Shown here: piece after piece, positions 34,479 to 44,073 of the stretch | How positions within the stretch are numbered: the stretch's first letter is position 1 | Layout: each line of letters opens with the position of its first letter | From: Oscheius dolichura | Lineage: Eukaryota > Nematoda > Chromadorea > Rhabditida > Rhabditidae | Direction: 5' to 3' | Assembly: GCA_932521035.1 (NCBI GenBank) | Contig: OW051492.1 | Span: forward strand, 9,176,001-9,240,000 | Length of the DNA: 64,000 nt | Made by a program: the position numbers and the translations under genes | The notes under the pieces: generated by a model | Database searches by the model: none | What the model was told of the DNA's origin: nothing | The model's input: only the letters and a program-made list of their open reading frames with translations

Positions 34479-36105
34479 ATGCACTCCCGTTCCTGTTCCC
34501 GCAGCCCCCGCTCGTCTCGGGCAAGGGCTCGTTCCCGCTCCCTCCCGAGGCAATACAGGAAGGCCCGTCATGATCGGTACGTTTAGAACTTTCCTTCAGT
34601 GTCACTATTTTAACGTTGCTCGAGAAAACCGCATTTGATCGCTAGAAAATGATGTAAACGCTTGCTCACCGCCGGCGCCGCTTCTTCACCTCTTGGCGCC
34701 CATTTGATGCGTTGTAACTCATAATTTAAACCACCGCGCGTATTAGAAAACATACTGGAATGTGCAGATTTTGCTGCTCTTTTAGGCAACCTAATCAGTT
34801 TTTAATTTGACTGCTTGAATCAAAAGTTATTCGCGCTTCAACGACATGTATCCATTTCGCGCTACTTTGACCCGTTTGACACGTTTTAGTCGTCATTTTT
34901 CGCTTTTCTTGGCCGGAAATGACAGTTTTCTTCGGGTTGAGATCAATTTAAGCCGCGTTTTTTCTTTCTCTCTTCATTTCAATTAATCTCTTTCCATTTT
35001 CAGTGACTCTCGGAAGCAGGAGAGCTCGAAGAGAGCCAGAAGTCCCCCTGCCCGGTCCCAAGCTCATCTGCATTCGGATGTGGGCCGTCGGCATCGCCAT
35101 CGCCATGAGATCCGCCACGAGAAGACACTCGACTACCGGAAGAAGCGAACTTACGTCATCAAGGACCACAAGGACCACCACAGCGATGACCGCCACCGGC
35201 ACAAGAGCCACAGCGACGAGCGCTACCACCGCCACAGCCGGAGGAGCCACAGTCGCGGTCAGAGCGACCCTCCTCGTCAAGTCAAGTCGATGTTAGTCCG
35301 TATCATTTCGAATTTTGATCAGTTTGAATCGTTGAAAAGGCGGGAGGATTAGGAATTTGAATCTAATGGACGACTTTTGCTCGGAGACGATTGTGAAGCC
35401 ACGGAGAATATTTCACTACGAGCTATTTCAATATTACGCTCTAAAATGATGAAATGACCGGAAAAAGAAGATAAAACGTAGAAAATCAAGCCGATTTCAG
35501 GGCTTTCCGCGTTACAAAGCAAGTCGAATCGTACGCCAATGGCTACCATCGTGCCAAGCAGAGCAAAACGTATGTTGTCTTGTATATTCTGATTTATATA
35601 AGTTCTTTTCAGCTCTGGCGGACAGTCTCCCTCGAGATGTATTGGTATTTTTGGCATGAATGGCGACACCACCCAAACCGACTTGTTCGTCTTGTTCAAG
35701 GAGTTTGGATACATTGACTACGTGCGTTTCTGCTTCTATTTATCTCGTGACGACGTCATTTCTACCGTAATCTTTTCAAAAGGAGCGAAATCTTCCGCCA
35801 GTAACCGCACTCCATTCGTTTACCGCGCCAAGTCGTCATTATTGCGGTGTTTTATGATTTTTCGTAGCGACCACGCCATTTTATTCACTTCTACAATGTT
35901 CTACACCTCGATATTTATCCATTTCTTTCAGGTGCGCCTTTGCCGTGACCACACCGGCCGCAGCCGCGGTTTTGCCTTCATCTACTACAATACAATCGAC
36001 GGAGCCGAGAGAGCCAAGAGACGGCTGGACGACACGTTCATCGGTGGAAGTCGAGTACGGATCGACTTTGCTGCTGTCCTGAAGGATAACCGCTTCGTTG
36101 GCTGA
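34479..36105 (+). CDS. rsp-8: Tra2-type SR splicing factor (RS-like region plus RRM)
   Basis: Nuclear splicing regulator that binds exonic enhancers. Exons join in phase: 34479-34576, 35004-35291, about 35501-35570, 35613-35720 and 35932-36105. The N-terminal exon is Arg/Ser-rich (MHSRSCSRSPRSSRARARSR); exon 2 is Arg/His/Lys/Ser-rich (DVGRRHRHRHEIRHEKTLDY, HSRRSHSRG). The single RRM has RNP2 CIGIFGM and RNP1 RGFAFIYY in the Tra2-typical setting SRCIGIFGMN and HTGRSRGFAFIYYNTIDGAE. It ends AVLKDNRFVG-stop, so the usual C-terminal RS domain is essentially missing. AATAAA is near 36211. The C. elegans Tra2 orthologue is rsp-8; the symbol is by family resemblance. One of the few clearly conserved genes here. 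Confidence 0.85.
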
Positions 36106-36244
36106 GGCTGGAGAGTGGCGGCGACGACCACCACGACGGCTGTCCCCGGGTCTCTTCGAAGAAGAGATGCGCCTCCCTTCCCCCGTTCATTTTTTTCATT
36201 TATGTGCCCTAATAATAAAGTTTTGTGATGTTTTATGGCTCATC

Positions 36245-36379
36245 TACTTCTTGGAGCGATACGGGCACCAGTGTATGAGGCGCCCGTCTTTTTTCACCGT
36301 TTCTGTCGGTTTCCAGGCCGGGAAATGGCCGAGTGATACGCGTATCACCCCTAGAATTTGGAATTTCCATTGGCACTTA
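36245..36379. repeat. Dispersed repeat copy 1 (contains GTGATACGCGTATCAC)
   Basis: About 135 bp with the same order of blocks as 38107-38258: ACTTCTTGGAGCGATACG, then GGCGCCCGTCT, CCGGGAAATGG, the 16-nt palindrome GTGATACGCGTATCAC (36333-36348) and a CCCTAG block. Lies just downstream of the Tra2-like gene. Confidence 0.8.
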
Positions 36380-36380
36380 A

Positions 36381-36718
36381 CAAGGGAAGGATACTTGCTC
36401 GGCATCACTTTTTCAAACTTTTTTGATGCCATCTTGTAAAGAATGTTCTGGCGATCAGCAGGAGTCGAAAACAGATTCAATCCCATAAAAAAATTGTAAA
36501 AATGACGTTGATCCATGGAAGGCTCGAACCCAAGTTGAAAAAAAATACAAAAGTTTTGCAGGCGAGTGCACTATCCACTCAGCCACCGCTTCACATTTTT
36601 GGAAGGATAGAGTCATTATGACAAAAAGGAAAGAATATGTCTTGATCGCCAGAAAATTCTCTACAAGGTGACATCAAAAGATTGAAAAAGTGATGCCGAG
36701 CAAGTATCCTTCCCTTGT
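36381..36718. repeat. Fold-back element enclosing a tRNA-like sequence
   Basis: Arms 36381-36456 and 36643-36718 are inverted copies (CAAGGGAAGGATACTTGCTC against GAGCAAGTATCCTTCCCTTG; TTCTGGCGATCA against TGATCGCCAGAA). The loop contains the tRNA-like stretch at 36515-36590. Confidence 0.8.
36515..36590 (-). ncRNA. tRNA-like sequence, probably a tRNA pseudogene or SINE head
   Basis: On the minus strand: AGCGGTGGCTGAGTGGATAG resembles an A box with a D-stem GAGT/ACTC, and GGGTTCGAGCC is a near-perfect B box. Between them lies a weak anticodon hairpin and a T8 run. The T-stem does not pair and acceptor ends do not match, so a functional tRNA is unlikely. Confidence 0.45.
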
Positions 36719-37291
36719 GAAGGAAAAGGAGCACCTTTGAACGTTCTGGGACTTTTTGGTAAAGTAGAAGGGTCACAAAGACGGCTGGAGCGCGCCAGGG
36801 GCAGTTTAGACCAAAATTTAAAGCAATAACCCATTCTACAGACGAAGGGCTACTGTATTTCGTATTCACAATCAGGGCGCAGTTATTTGGAACAGGGCGC
36901 CGGGACCTTGAAGCGGTTTTTGTTCAATTTTGCCCATTTTCAAGCTAAAACCGTAATTTGCGCCGGTGCCTACAGCGAAAACCTGGGCATGATCATATCC
37001 GTTATCCGGGAGCGCTTGGTCTGTAGAACAGAAATCAAGAAGAATCCTACAGAGAACAGTGCGCAGTGAGTCAAAAGGGGCAATTGTTCCGGCGCTTTGG
37101 GACCCCAATTTTGGATTGGGAATAGACCGGCAGGGTCAATTTCCCCCCGGAGAGAAGTGGAAAATCTCATTGTCCTGTTGAAAACGGCCATTTTTCTGGT
37201 TAAAAAGCGAGAAAAACGGTAGAAAACTGTTAAAAAACTGGAAATTACGCGGTAAAGCCAGGAATAATCGCCTTGACCCTGGGTCGGTAGG
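36719..37291. other. Upstream region of the Lys/Glu-rich gene
   Basis: Mixed-composition DNA with open frames that resemble nothing. No gene supported before the TATA box at 37292. Confidence 0.35.
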
Positions 37292-37298
37292 TATATAA
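37292..37298 (+). promoter_or_regulatory. TATA box
   Basis: TATATAA, followed by GGCGGCC, 52 bp upstream of the ATG at 37350. This leaves room for a short 5' UTR and is the clearest TATA box in the window. Confidence 0.6.
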
Positions 37299-37349
37299 GG
37301 CGGCCGTCTGCCAGAATTGGTCATTACTACTCGATCAAGCAGCTGAAAT

Positions 37350-37994
37350 ATGCTCTACGCTGCCATCTTCATCGTCTCGCAGCTGTGGCTGATACCGTAC
37401 TTACTGACTGGCTGTGGAGGCGGCAAGAAGAAGACGGGCGCCAAGGCCGGCCCAGGCAAGAAGTCTCCCGCCGGTGCCGGCTCGGCCATGAAGACTCCCA
37501 GCTCGACCCTCTCGCAGCAGCCTGCTCCTCCTGTTGCCGAGAAGAAGGACGAAGAGAAGAAGGAGGAGAAGGCCGAGGAGAAGAAAGAGGAGAAGGCCGA
37601 GGAGAAGAAAGAGGAGAAGGCCGAGGAGAAGAAGGAAGAGAAGAAGGAGGAAAAGAAGGAGGAAAAGAAGGAGGATGCCGACAAGAAGGAGGAGAAGGCC
37701 GAGGAGAAGAAGGAAGAGAAAAAGGAAGAGAAGAAGGAGGAAAAGAAGGAGGAGGACAAGAAGGACGACAAGGCCAAGTCCAAATCGAAAAAGTCGAAGA
37801 AGAGCGAGAAGAAGGAGAAGAGCAAGAAGGACGGCGACAAGAAGGAGGAGAAGGCCGAGGAGAAGAAGGAAGAGAAGAAGGAGGATGCCGACAAAAAGGA
37901 GGAGAAGAAAGAAGAGAAAAAGGAAGAGAAGAAGGAGGAAAAGAAGGACAGCGAGCTGGAGAAGAAGGACGACGACGACAAGAAAGATGAGTGA
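37350..37994 (+). CDS. Lys/Glu-repeat protein with hydrophobic N-terminus
   Basis: Single exon of 214 codons from ATG 37350 to TGA 37994. The N-terminus MLYAAIFIVSQLWLIPYLLT could be a signal peptide or anchor, followed by GCGGGKKKTGAKAGPGKKSP and a Ser/Pro linker. From residue about 62 the protein is almost only K, E, D and A in units such as EEKKEEKAEEKK, with one KSKSKKSKKSEKKEKSKK island. It would form a long charged helix. The coding strand is nearly pure purine over 37528-37990, so frames in all phases stay open; I chose this one because it alone has a sensible ATG, a hydrophobic start and a TATA box upstream. No orthologue recognised. Confidence 0.7.
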   Translation: MLYAAIFIVSQLWLIPYLLTGCGGGKKKTGAKAGPGKKSPAGAGSAMKTPSSTLSQQPAPPVAEKKDEEKKEEKAEEKKEEKAEEKKEEKAEEKKEEKKEEKKEEKKEDADKKEEKAEEKKEEKKEEKKEEKKEEDKKDDKAKSKSKKSKKSEKKEKSKKDGDKKEEKAEEKKEEKKEDADKKEEKKEEKKEEKKEEKKDSELEKKDDDDKKDE

Positions 37995-38106
37995 ATAAAG
38001 GGCTGATTGGTGCGAATTGTCTTCTTGTTTTCTCTTTTAGATTTTCGTGGTCATCTTGTTTGTTACTTTCTCTTTATGTTTTCATCTTGTTCGCGTCTTT
38101 CCCGTC

Positions 38107-38258
38107 CACTTCTTGGAGCGATACGCGCACCGGTGCCTAGCGCATCAGGCGCCCGTCTCTTTTCGCCTTTTCCCACCGTTTTTTCCCATTTCCAAGCCGG
38201 GAAATGGTGGAGTGATACGCGTATCACCCCTAGGCTCTGGGATTTCTATTGGTAATTG
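38107..38258. repeat. Dispersed repeat copy 2 (contains GTGATACGCGTATCAC)
   Basis: Direct-orientation copy of 36245-36379, with the 16-nt palindrome at 38212-38227 and an extra GGTGCCTAGCGCATC insert. The two copies bracket the Lys/Glu-rich gene. Confidence 0.8.
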
Positions 38259-38525
38259 AAGGAAAAGGAGCAACCGTCCGTCTGGAAGAGAATAGTCCCT
38301 GACAGTTCCTTTAACGGTAAGCCATCGTCCTCTCTTATGTGGCAATTTCACACCATCCCCGTATCTTCCCGGAAAAGATGGGGATCATAGTTTAGCTGCT
38401 CCTCCAGGCGTCCTCTATCAAGAGAAAAGAATAAGAACACGGAAGTGAAGGACATTTTATTAGCCACTTCTTGTAACGTCTCCAAATCACTGAAGTCTTG
38501 TCTTCTTCTTCCGGGAAGCAGCCCC

Positions 38526-39379
38526 TCAAATGGTGAAGGTGTCGTCGCGGTCCCGTCGGCATAGGACCATCAGATGGTTCAACTGCAGCGGGCCTTCTCG
38601 GATGATGACCTTCCCGTTGAAGGCGGCCTCGGCGCGCTCCTTCTTCAAGTCGACTTGACCGAGAATCTCCTGATTCTCTTTCGTCAGCAGGACACACGGC
38701 GCCACGTGGCCGATGTGCAGAGGGGCATAGTCCTTTTCCTGGTACTTGGAGGCCTGCTCGTACGGCAGCCAAATGTAGTCGAAGCCGGCGGCCGTCGCGG
38801 GCAGTTCCACCAAAATTTGCAGCGAGCCGACACACTCGCCCGTCACTTCACGGCCATTGCTGGAAAATAATTATGAGAGTCTTTCGAAGACAAGAAAACC
38901 GACTCGGAAAAGGAAGCCACGATGCGCCCCTGATGATTCCAGGCCCTTCCCATCTTCGGCACCCCGTGACGATACCAGAGGGCGACGACCTGTTCCTGCG
39001 GTCCTTTCGGGGTCTTGAGTGCCCTGCCGAGTGCCTTGATCAGGGGCTTCTCCGCCGGCCACTGCATCCCGTAGAGGAAGTCGCCCCAGTCGTTGACCAT
39101 CAGCGGCTTTTGAGTCGGCCTCTGCTTCACGTCGACGTCACACACCTTGCAGGAACAGTGCGGCGGGCCGCCTTCAATACAGCGCACGAGGATCTTCATA
39201 TTGGCCAGGAGGGCCGAGTCGCCGACCTCGTGGAACTTCCCGTTGATCGAGAAGAAGGCCTTCAGATTGTCCAGGTCGTAATTGCCGAGGGCGCCGGCTT
39301 CAGTCCAAAAGACGGGGGCCGACGGGCCGCAGCGGACCACTTGACGGATTGGATTCTCCGAGGCTTGATCAACCTGAAA
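38526..39379 (-). CDS. WYRHG-domain protein, unrecognised nematode-type family (5' exon not found)
   Basis: Two exons: 39379-about 38917 and 38865-38526, joined at a GTCGGT donor (ASFS|DNGREVTGEC). It begins after TTTTTCAG with VDQASENPIRQVVRCGPSAP and includes two Cys-rich spots (CIEGGPPHCSCKVCDVD). It then shows the block VVALWYRHGVPKMGRAWNHQ and a C-terminal domain with LQILVELPATAAGFDYIWLP, ending DRDDTFTI-stop. The block ALWYRHGxPxMGRAWNxxG also occurs in the damaged copy at 39920-40276. No upstream ATG exon was found between 39380 and 39900, so the gene may be 5'-truncated or share the first exon at 40276. Function unknown. Confidence 0.6.
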
Positions 39380-39919
39380 AATTAACATATACCAAGATGG
39401 GTTAAAGCAGCATTTTTTAATATTGTAAATTGGAATGAGCCAAGAGAACGTTGCGCGAAGAAAAGCCCTATCCCGGCCCAAATATTACGGTAACTGCAGA
39501 TTGCCACGGATTTTGGGCTTGGGTTCCATTCCCGGCGTTGGAAGATACGTTTTTCTGGCTATTTAAATCACCCGCGGAAGTCCACTGTTTTCTTCAATTG
39601 CAGGAAGCAGGTCGAAAAACGGGTCAGCTGCTAATCCGTGGGTTTCATTCTATCCAAATGAACGGTTGCTCTTCATTTTCGCTTTTTGCTCAATCAAAAG
39701 GGGAATCCAAATATTCTAGAGAGGAATGTATGGTCAATTTTCGGTAGCAAATGAAGAACGCGGGCCAAAAATCTCCCGGGAAGTGGCCAGTTTGACGGCA
39801 AGTCAGCGCCAAAGCGCACCAGTTACAGTACACCGACTGGTGGCCGATAAATGAGTGCCGGAGTTTTACGGCTTTTTGTAGGCAACGTATGGCAAATGGT
39901 CAGAAATTCGGCAACGTAC

Positions 39920-40276
39920 CCTCCACGCGGTGATGGGAACCCATTCGTAGAAGAAGCTGTTGGTGGTGTGAGTTCCTTCATAGGTCAGAAGTTGAATGGT
40001 GCCGCCGACATCCGTATCGGAGAAAATCTTCCGATCAACAGCAAATTCACACTGTACTACGCCGCTGTCATTCCAGGCGCGGCCCATGACCGGCTTCCCG
40101 TGACGATATCACAGCGCCACGTACATATTCTGCTGATTTGGTGCTTTTAGAGCATTCAGAGGGAACGGCGTACGGACCAGTTGGTATGACCAGACGTCGT
40201 CCAGGGGTTTCTGAAGTGGAAAGTGTTGGTGAGACGGCGGCAAGAGTGGTGGTACCTTCTTCATAACGGCGGCCAT
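39920..40276 (-). pseudogene. WYRHG-domain copy with an in-frame stop
   Basis: ATG 40276 (MAAVMKK), a 46-nt GT-AG intron, then KPLDDVWSYQLVRTPFPLNA. The conserved ALWYRHG reads AL-stop-YRHGKPVMGRAW: the Trp codon is TGA (about 40104-40106) where the sister copy has TGG. Downstream the frame continues well (GTIQLLTYEGTHTTNSFFYE, WVPITAWR). Either a pseudogene or, if both copies belong to one gene, an inactivating mutation in its first domain. Confidence 0.65.
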
Positions 40277-40607
40277 CTTCAGCAGGAGAAAAAGTAGACG
40301 AAGGAGCAGCTAGCGAGTCGGAAAGGACAATGAAGTAATGGAACAGGCGGTTGACCTTGTTAATTCCCCGACCAGACCGGTATAACCGGGTAAAGAAGCG
40401 TACTACCCGTCGAAAAAGGTCACAGCTGGCCTGTCTTAACGACAAATCAGGCCAAAAGCGGGATTTTTGAAACTTTCGGCAGTAAAACTGAAATAATGGT
40501 CCCTGCTAGCGGATCAACTGAATCGTCAAGTAATAAAATAAAAAAGAAGCCGAGAAAACCCTTCTAAACAATTCCAGTAGATTAGGGGCCAGTTTATTTT
40601 GTCAGTA

Positions 40608-41152
40608 TCACCCATTTCCACAGATGTAGTAGGATCCGTCCAAGGGGCGTCCAGCAATGGACGTAAGCCCTCCAACTATTATGCCCATCAGCTTTAGGAT
40701 GATCGCGGCCTCTTCCCTGGCTTCCTTGACACGTGTCTTGTAGCTCTCTCGGCCATCTTGTCGCAGTCGTCAACCATCATCTGGCAGCAGCTGTCCCGAC
40801 TCTCCTCCTCCTCTTTAGCTCACTTCTCGTTTTGCAGGGCACTCTTCTGCAGGTAGTTGAAGTGTCTCTGAAGGGCTTGGATCTTCTTGATCGGATTGTT
40901 CGAATCCCTCTCCAAGAACCCCTTCAGACTGTCGCTATCCTTCAACGTCTCCAGGACTTTGTCCCATTCCAACTTTTTCATCGGCATCTCCAGTTCCTCT
41001 ATCTTCTCCTCCATCGTCTTGACCTTCTCCTCCAGCTTCTCGTTCTTCTCTTCCATCTTCTTCATCTCGTCCCGGTGACGGCTGCTCTTCCTGCGGCTGT
41101 CCTTCGAGTATTCGCTGTCGCTCAACTCGGGACGATTGCGGCGGCGCGGCAT
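40608..41152 (-). pseudogene. Coiled-coil protein gene with internal stop and frameshift
   Basis: ATG 41152 opens MPRRRNRPELSDSEYSKDSR, then a strong coiled coil (EEKNEKLEEKVKTMEEKIEE) to a TGA at 40820 (LQKSALQNEK-stop, about 110 residues). The same frame then continues as AKEEEESRDSCCQMMVDDCD and KMAER. After a one-base shift it gives ESYKTRVKEAREEAAIILKL and MGIIVGGLTSIAGRPLDGSY, ending YICGNG-stop at 40608 near a reverse AATAAA (about 40593). This suggests an ancestral protein of about 180 residues with a hydrophobic end. The short 110-residue product may still be made. An overlapping upstream ATG at 41174 opens a different frame with no coil. Confidence 0.5.
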
Positions 41153-41406
41153 TGTTTGTCTTCTTGTTGGCCATTTTGGAGGACCACTTCGGGAGACGAC
41201 GAGACGCACAAGGAAGAAAGCAGTTGAGCCTTTACGACTCGGCTAATACCAGGATTACCGTAATCCGGGAGCTTGACCACAAGTTGACCATCGATCTCTT
41301 GTCAAGTCGCGCCAAATTTCGTTTTCATCTTCCACAAATAATTAGGAGCCAAATTAAAAGAAACAATATACAGTAGCTACAATACAGTAAGACAATTTAT
41401 TTCTCT

Positions 41407-42880
41407 CTAATCACAATGAATAAAGTTTCGGAACCAAGGAGGAAGGTCGTCGTCCTCTTCAAGAGCTGTCCTGGCTTCTTCTATTACTTCTTCGTCCCCG
41501 TCCTCCTCCTCCTCCTCGTCTCCCTCATTTCCCTCCTTATCTTCTTCTTCGTCATCCTCGCTACCGTATTCAACTATTCCGTTCGAAATATTTCCATTTG
41601 CAATTGAAGGTAGCTGCCCCGCCAAGTGGTGATCTGCGCTTTCTTCTTCCCCATCCTGCAGAATGTACGGATCAGTGTAAAACGGCTCGCCGTAGTCATA
41701 TTCACCGTCTCTATCATCTTCATAATCGATCAGAAGGGACGAAAGAGAGAGCGGAGGCAAAACTGGAGCCGCTTCCCTTCTCGGAACACGAAAAAAGACG
41801 GCATCCATCTCTTCTTCATATTCTTCCAATTCTCTCAAACGCCTTCTGATTTCTTCTTCTTGTTCATCGTGTTCAAGCTGTTCCGACTCCGGGATATCTT
41901 CTTCGGGATCCACCAGTTCCTCCCCGAATTCCAATAGAACCCCATCGACATAGTCTTTTCTGTGGGGCTCGGCATCCTCTTCTCCTCCCCGTTCATAATG
42001 AGGAAACGTTGGCGTCTGCTCAAGGAGATCTGAAAATACACAAGGTGAACTTCTTTTTAACATTAAAATATGAAAAGTAAGGAAACTTTCGGGAATTTTG
42101 GGTGTCTCTGGTCTTCGGGGCCAAACTGGCAGAGTTCATGACCAGGAAAAGGAGTCTAGTGAAAGTAAATGGGTAAAAAAACTAACCATAAGCAAGAAAA
42201 TTCTTCACTGGTCTGCTAAAACTGTCCACAGCTCTACAGATGGGGCAATCGTCCCTTCGAATGGACTGGACACAGTGGCGACAGATGGTATGGCCACAGG
42301 TACCGACCAGGGGAAGCCGAGCCTTACTGTAGGGAGAACAACAAATGGAACAGAGCAGCAGGTGGTCTGGGGTCTCTTTCTCCATTTTTAGAAGGTAAAT
42401 CTCTGAAACTTTGAGGTTAATTTGATATGTTCTCCAAATTAGCGTAAGAGCGCGCTTTTAGCCTCTAGCGCCCTATTCGAACGGTCGATCAGGCTCAAAA
42501 TTAACCATTTTGTACATACAACTGTGATTCACATTTTCTATCAAGATAAATGGTTGTTTCCGATAAAAATAAAAAGTTATAGGCTGTCAAAGTTGACTTA
42601 CGTTGAGGGAGACTCCGTCCCTTGGCCATTATTTCATCCCGCAACATTTTGACCTGTAATCTTGTCGAAGCACTCTCCAATCCAAAAATTGACTCCATTT
42701 TTCTTGTTGCTTTCTTCGCCAGAAGCCGTTTTTCCTTCTTCAATTTATGCGTCATTCCCTTAATGGAAAATGATGGGGAACCTGAAGAATACGGCGGATA
42801 AAGTGATAGAAACGGGGGAGATTACCGTCTTCCTTGTTGAAGAGGCCAAGAACAGACGATTTCACCTTTTCCAAGGCCAT
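41407..42880 (-). CDS. R8: RING-finger protein with long acidic tail, probable ubiquitin ligase
   Basis: ATG 42880 (MALEKVKSSVLGLFNKEDG). The helical exon (42783-42602) has GMTHKLKKEKRLLAKKATRK and ends MAKGRSLPQ; the RING exon (42396-42188) has CSIC, CGHTIC, C and CPIC and ends NFLAYG. The tail exon (42030-41407) starts DLLEQTPTFPHYERGGEEDA and is dominated by Glu/Asp, with SSLLIDYEDDRDGEYDYG as a possible SUMO-interacting segment. It ends PPWFRNFIHCD-stop. N-terminal SVLGLFNKE is shared with R1 and R5. All eight zinc ligands are present, so likely an active E3. Confidence 0.85.
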
Positions 42881-42968
42881 TTTGACGTCTTGGAAGAGTA
42901 AGAAGAGCAAGTGGACCGATTGAACGTAAAATATTACAAGCTGTATTCTTGTTTCATTGAAGGGAAGC

Positions 42969-42982
42969 GAAAGCAGTGCTTT
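42969..42982. promoter_or_regulatory. Shared RING-gene upstream palindrome (R8)
   Basis: GAAAGCAGTGCTTT, about 90-100 bp before the R8 ATG (minus strand), directly beside GAAGGGAAGCG. The reverse complement gives CGCTTCCCTTC, the second block seen in R10 and R11. Confidence 0.4.
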
Positions 42983-43202
42983 GGAAAGGCCGGCTTTCTC
43001 GTGACTTCTCGCTTCGGAGAAGAAGAAATAAAGTAATCCAATTCAATTGCTGGGTGAATATGGTCCATTTCTAGTGGAAATATTAGAAAATACCAATATT
43101 TGAAGGGTAAATCGGTCTAGAGAGTCCAAAATGCGTTTTAAATGGGTCGGGTGGAAAAGGTTTGAAGATTGGAGCTGTGGCCTACCAGCGGGCTTCTGAT
43201 TT

Positions 43203-43580
43203 TCAATTTTCATATCGAGAGGATTTCTGCTTGTGAAAGAATACAGTAGAATAAGATAGGGGGTTCAACGGAATCATTTCCATATATTCCATTACATAAC
43301 CCAAATAATTTGCGGCATTCTCCCTGTCCCAAAGAGTTCCGAACAGGCGTACAATGTTTCGATGCCGATGCTAAAAAGTTGTTTTTATTGAACAACAAAA
43401 GCTTGATTGTACCGTGACGAGAGCCTCGACCTCCTGTTTATATTCTTCGAGCGGATGTTCCTTTGACCAGAAGACCTCCTTCACAGCAACTTTTCTAAAC
43501 TATTCTTCTTTACTTACGGAATTCTAAAACTCACCCAAAATATAGCTGATCTCCTTTATAAATTGTTCCTCCGCTTCCAT
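43203..43580 (-). pseudogene. Protein-kinase N-lobe fragment
   Basis: ATG 43580 (MEAEEQFIKEISYILG). Downstream exons read FRKVAVKEVFWSKEHPLEEY (VAVK lysine), a helix-C-like KQEVEALVT, then HRHRNIVRLFGTLWDRENAA and the hinge-like YVMEYMEM. The frame stops at 43203 (SSRYEN-stop). There is no catalytic-loop HRD or DFG motif, no clear glycine loop, and exon 1 does not join exon 2 in phase. The text HRNIVRLFG is like TAK1/MAP3K-type kinases. A truncated, probably dead duplicate. Confidence 0.6.
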
Positions 43581-44073
43581 TTCCTATGTGTTCTCTGTTC
43601 GTAATCTCGGTTAAAGTAAAACGAACGATTTCTTTAACAACAAGTAAAATATGATATAAATACGGTTACCGGAATCTATTAAGTTCTAGAAGTTTGTTAA
43701 AAGGGTGAAGGGGGCAGAGCGGTATTGATAGGAGAATAAAAGATAAGGGCTTCTTGCCAACAACAAAATCAAACTAATTTTCTCATCGGAGACTCTTTCG
43801 GCATAAGAAGGTCAACCCCCGAAAAATTTTGTTTAAAGGGTTGTTTTCTTTCGTTACGGTTGACATTTCGGATTGTTCCCACAACAGTTTCGGACGGATC
43901 GATAAGTCGATCCCCGATCAAATCTTTCTCGCACCACTGGCTGTCAGGGCGCTAGCCACCAGCCTTTCTGTTTCTCGTTTGATTAGCAAGTACAATGGCG
44001 GTGCGATCTGTAGCTGCGGTGAAATGGCGTATTCCTTTCTCGTCGCCGTTATCCCGACCGATTAGCGCGTGAT
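43581..44073. other. Intergenic between kinase fragment and lectin gene
   Basis: No coding support. The frame at 43829-44065 has no family resemblance. Presumably holds the promoter of the lectin gene. Confidence 0.35.

Noticed and set aside
36515..36590. Functional tRNA gene
   Set aside because: A and B boxes are there, but the T-stem and acceptor stem do not pair.
37355..37998. Long open frames in the other plus frames and on the minus strand of the Lys/Glu-rich gene
   Set aside because: They are a by-product of the purine-only repeat; they encode poly-Ser/Phe or poly-Arg/Gly and lack a sensible start.
40733..41227. Plus-strand Leu-rich frame
   Set aside because: Shadow of the coiled-coil gene on the minus strand; Leu-richness comes from complementing Lys/Glu codons.
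41407..41607. Plus-strand hydrophobic frames near the end of R8
   Set aside because: Complement of the Glu/Asp codons of the R8 tail gives Leu/Phe/Ser runs.
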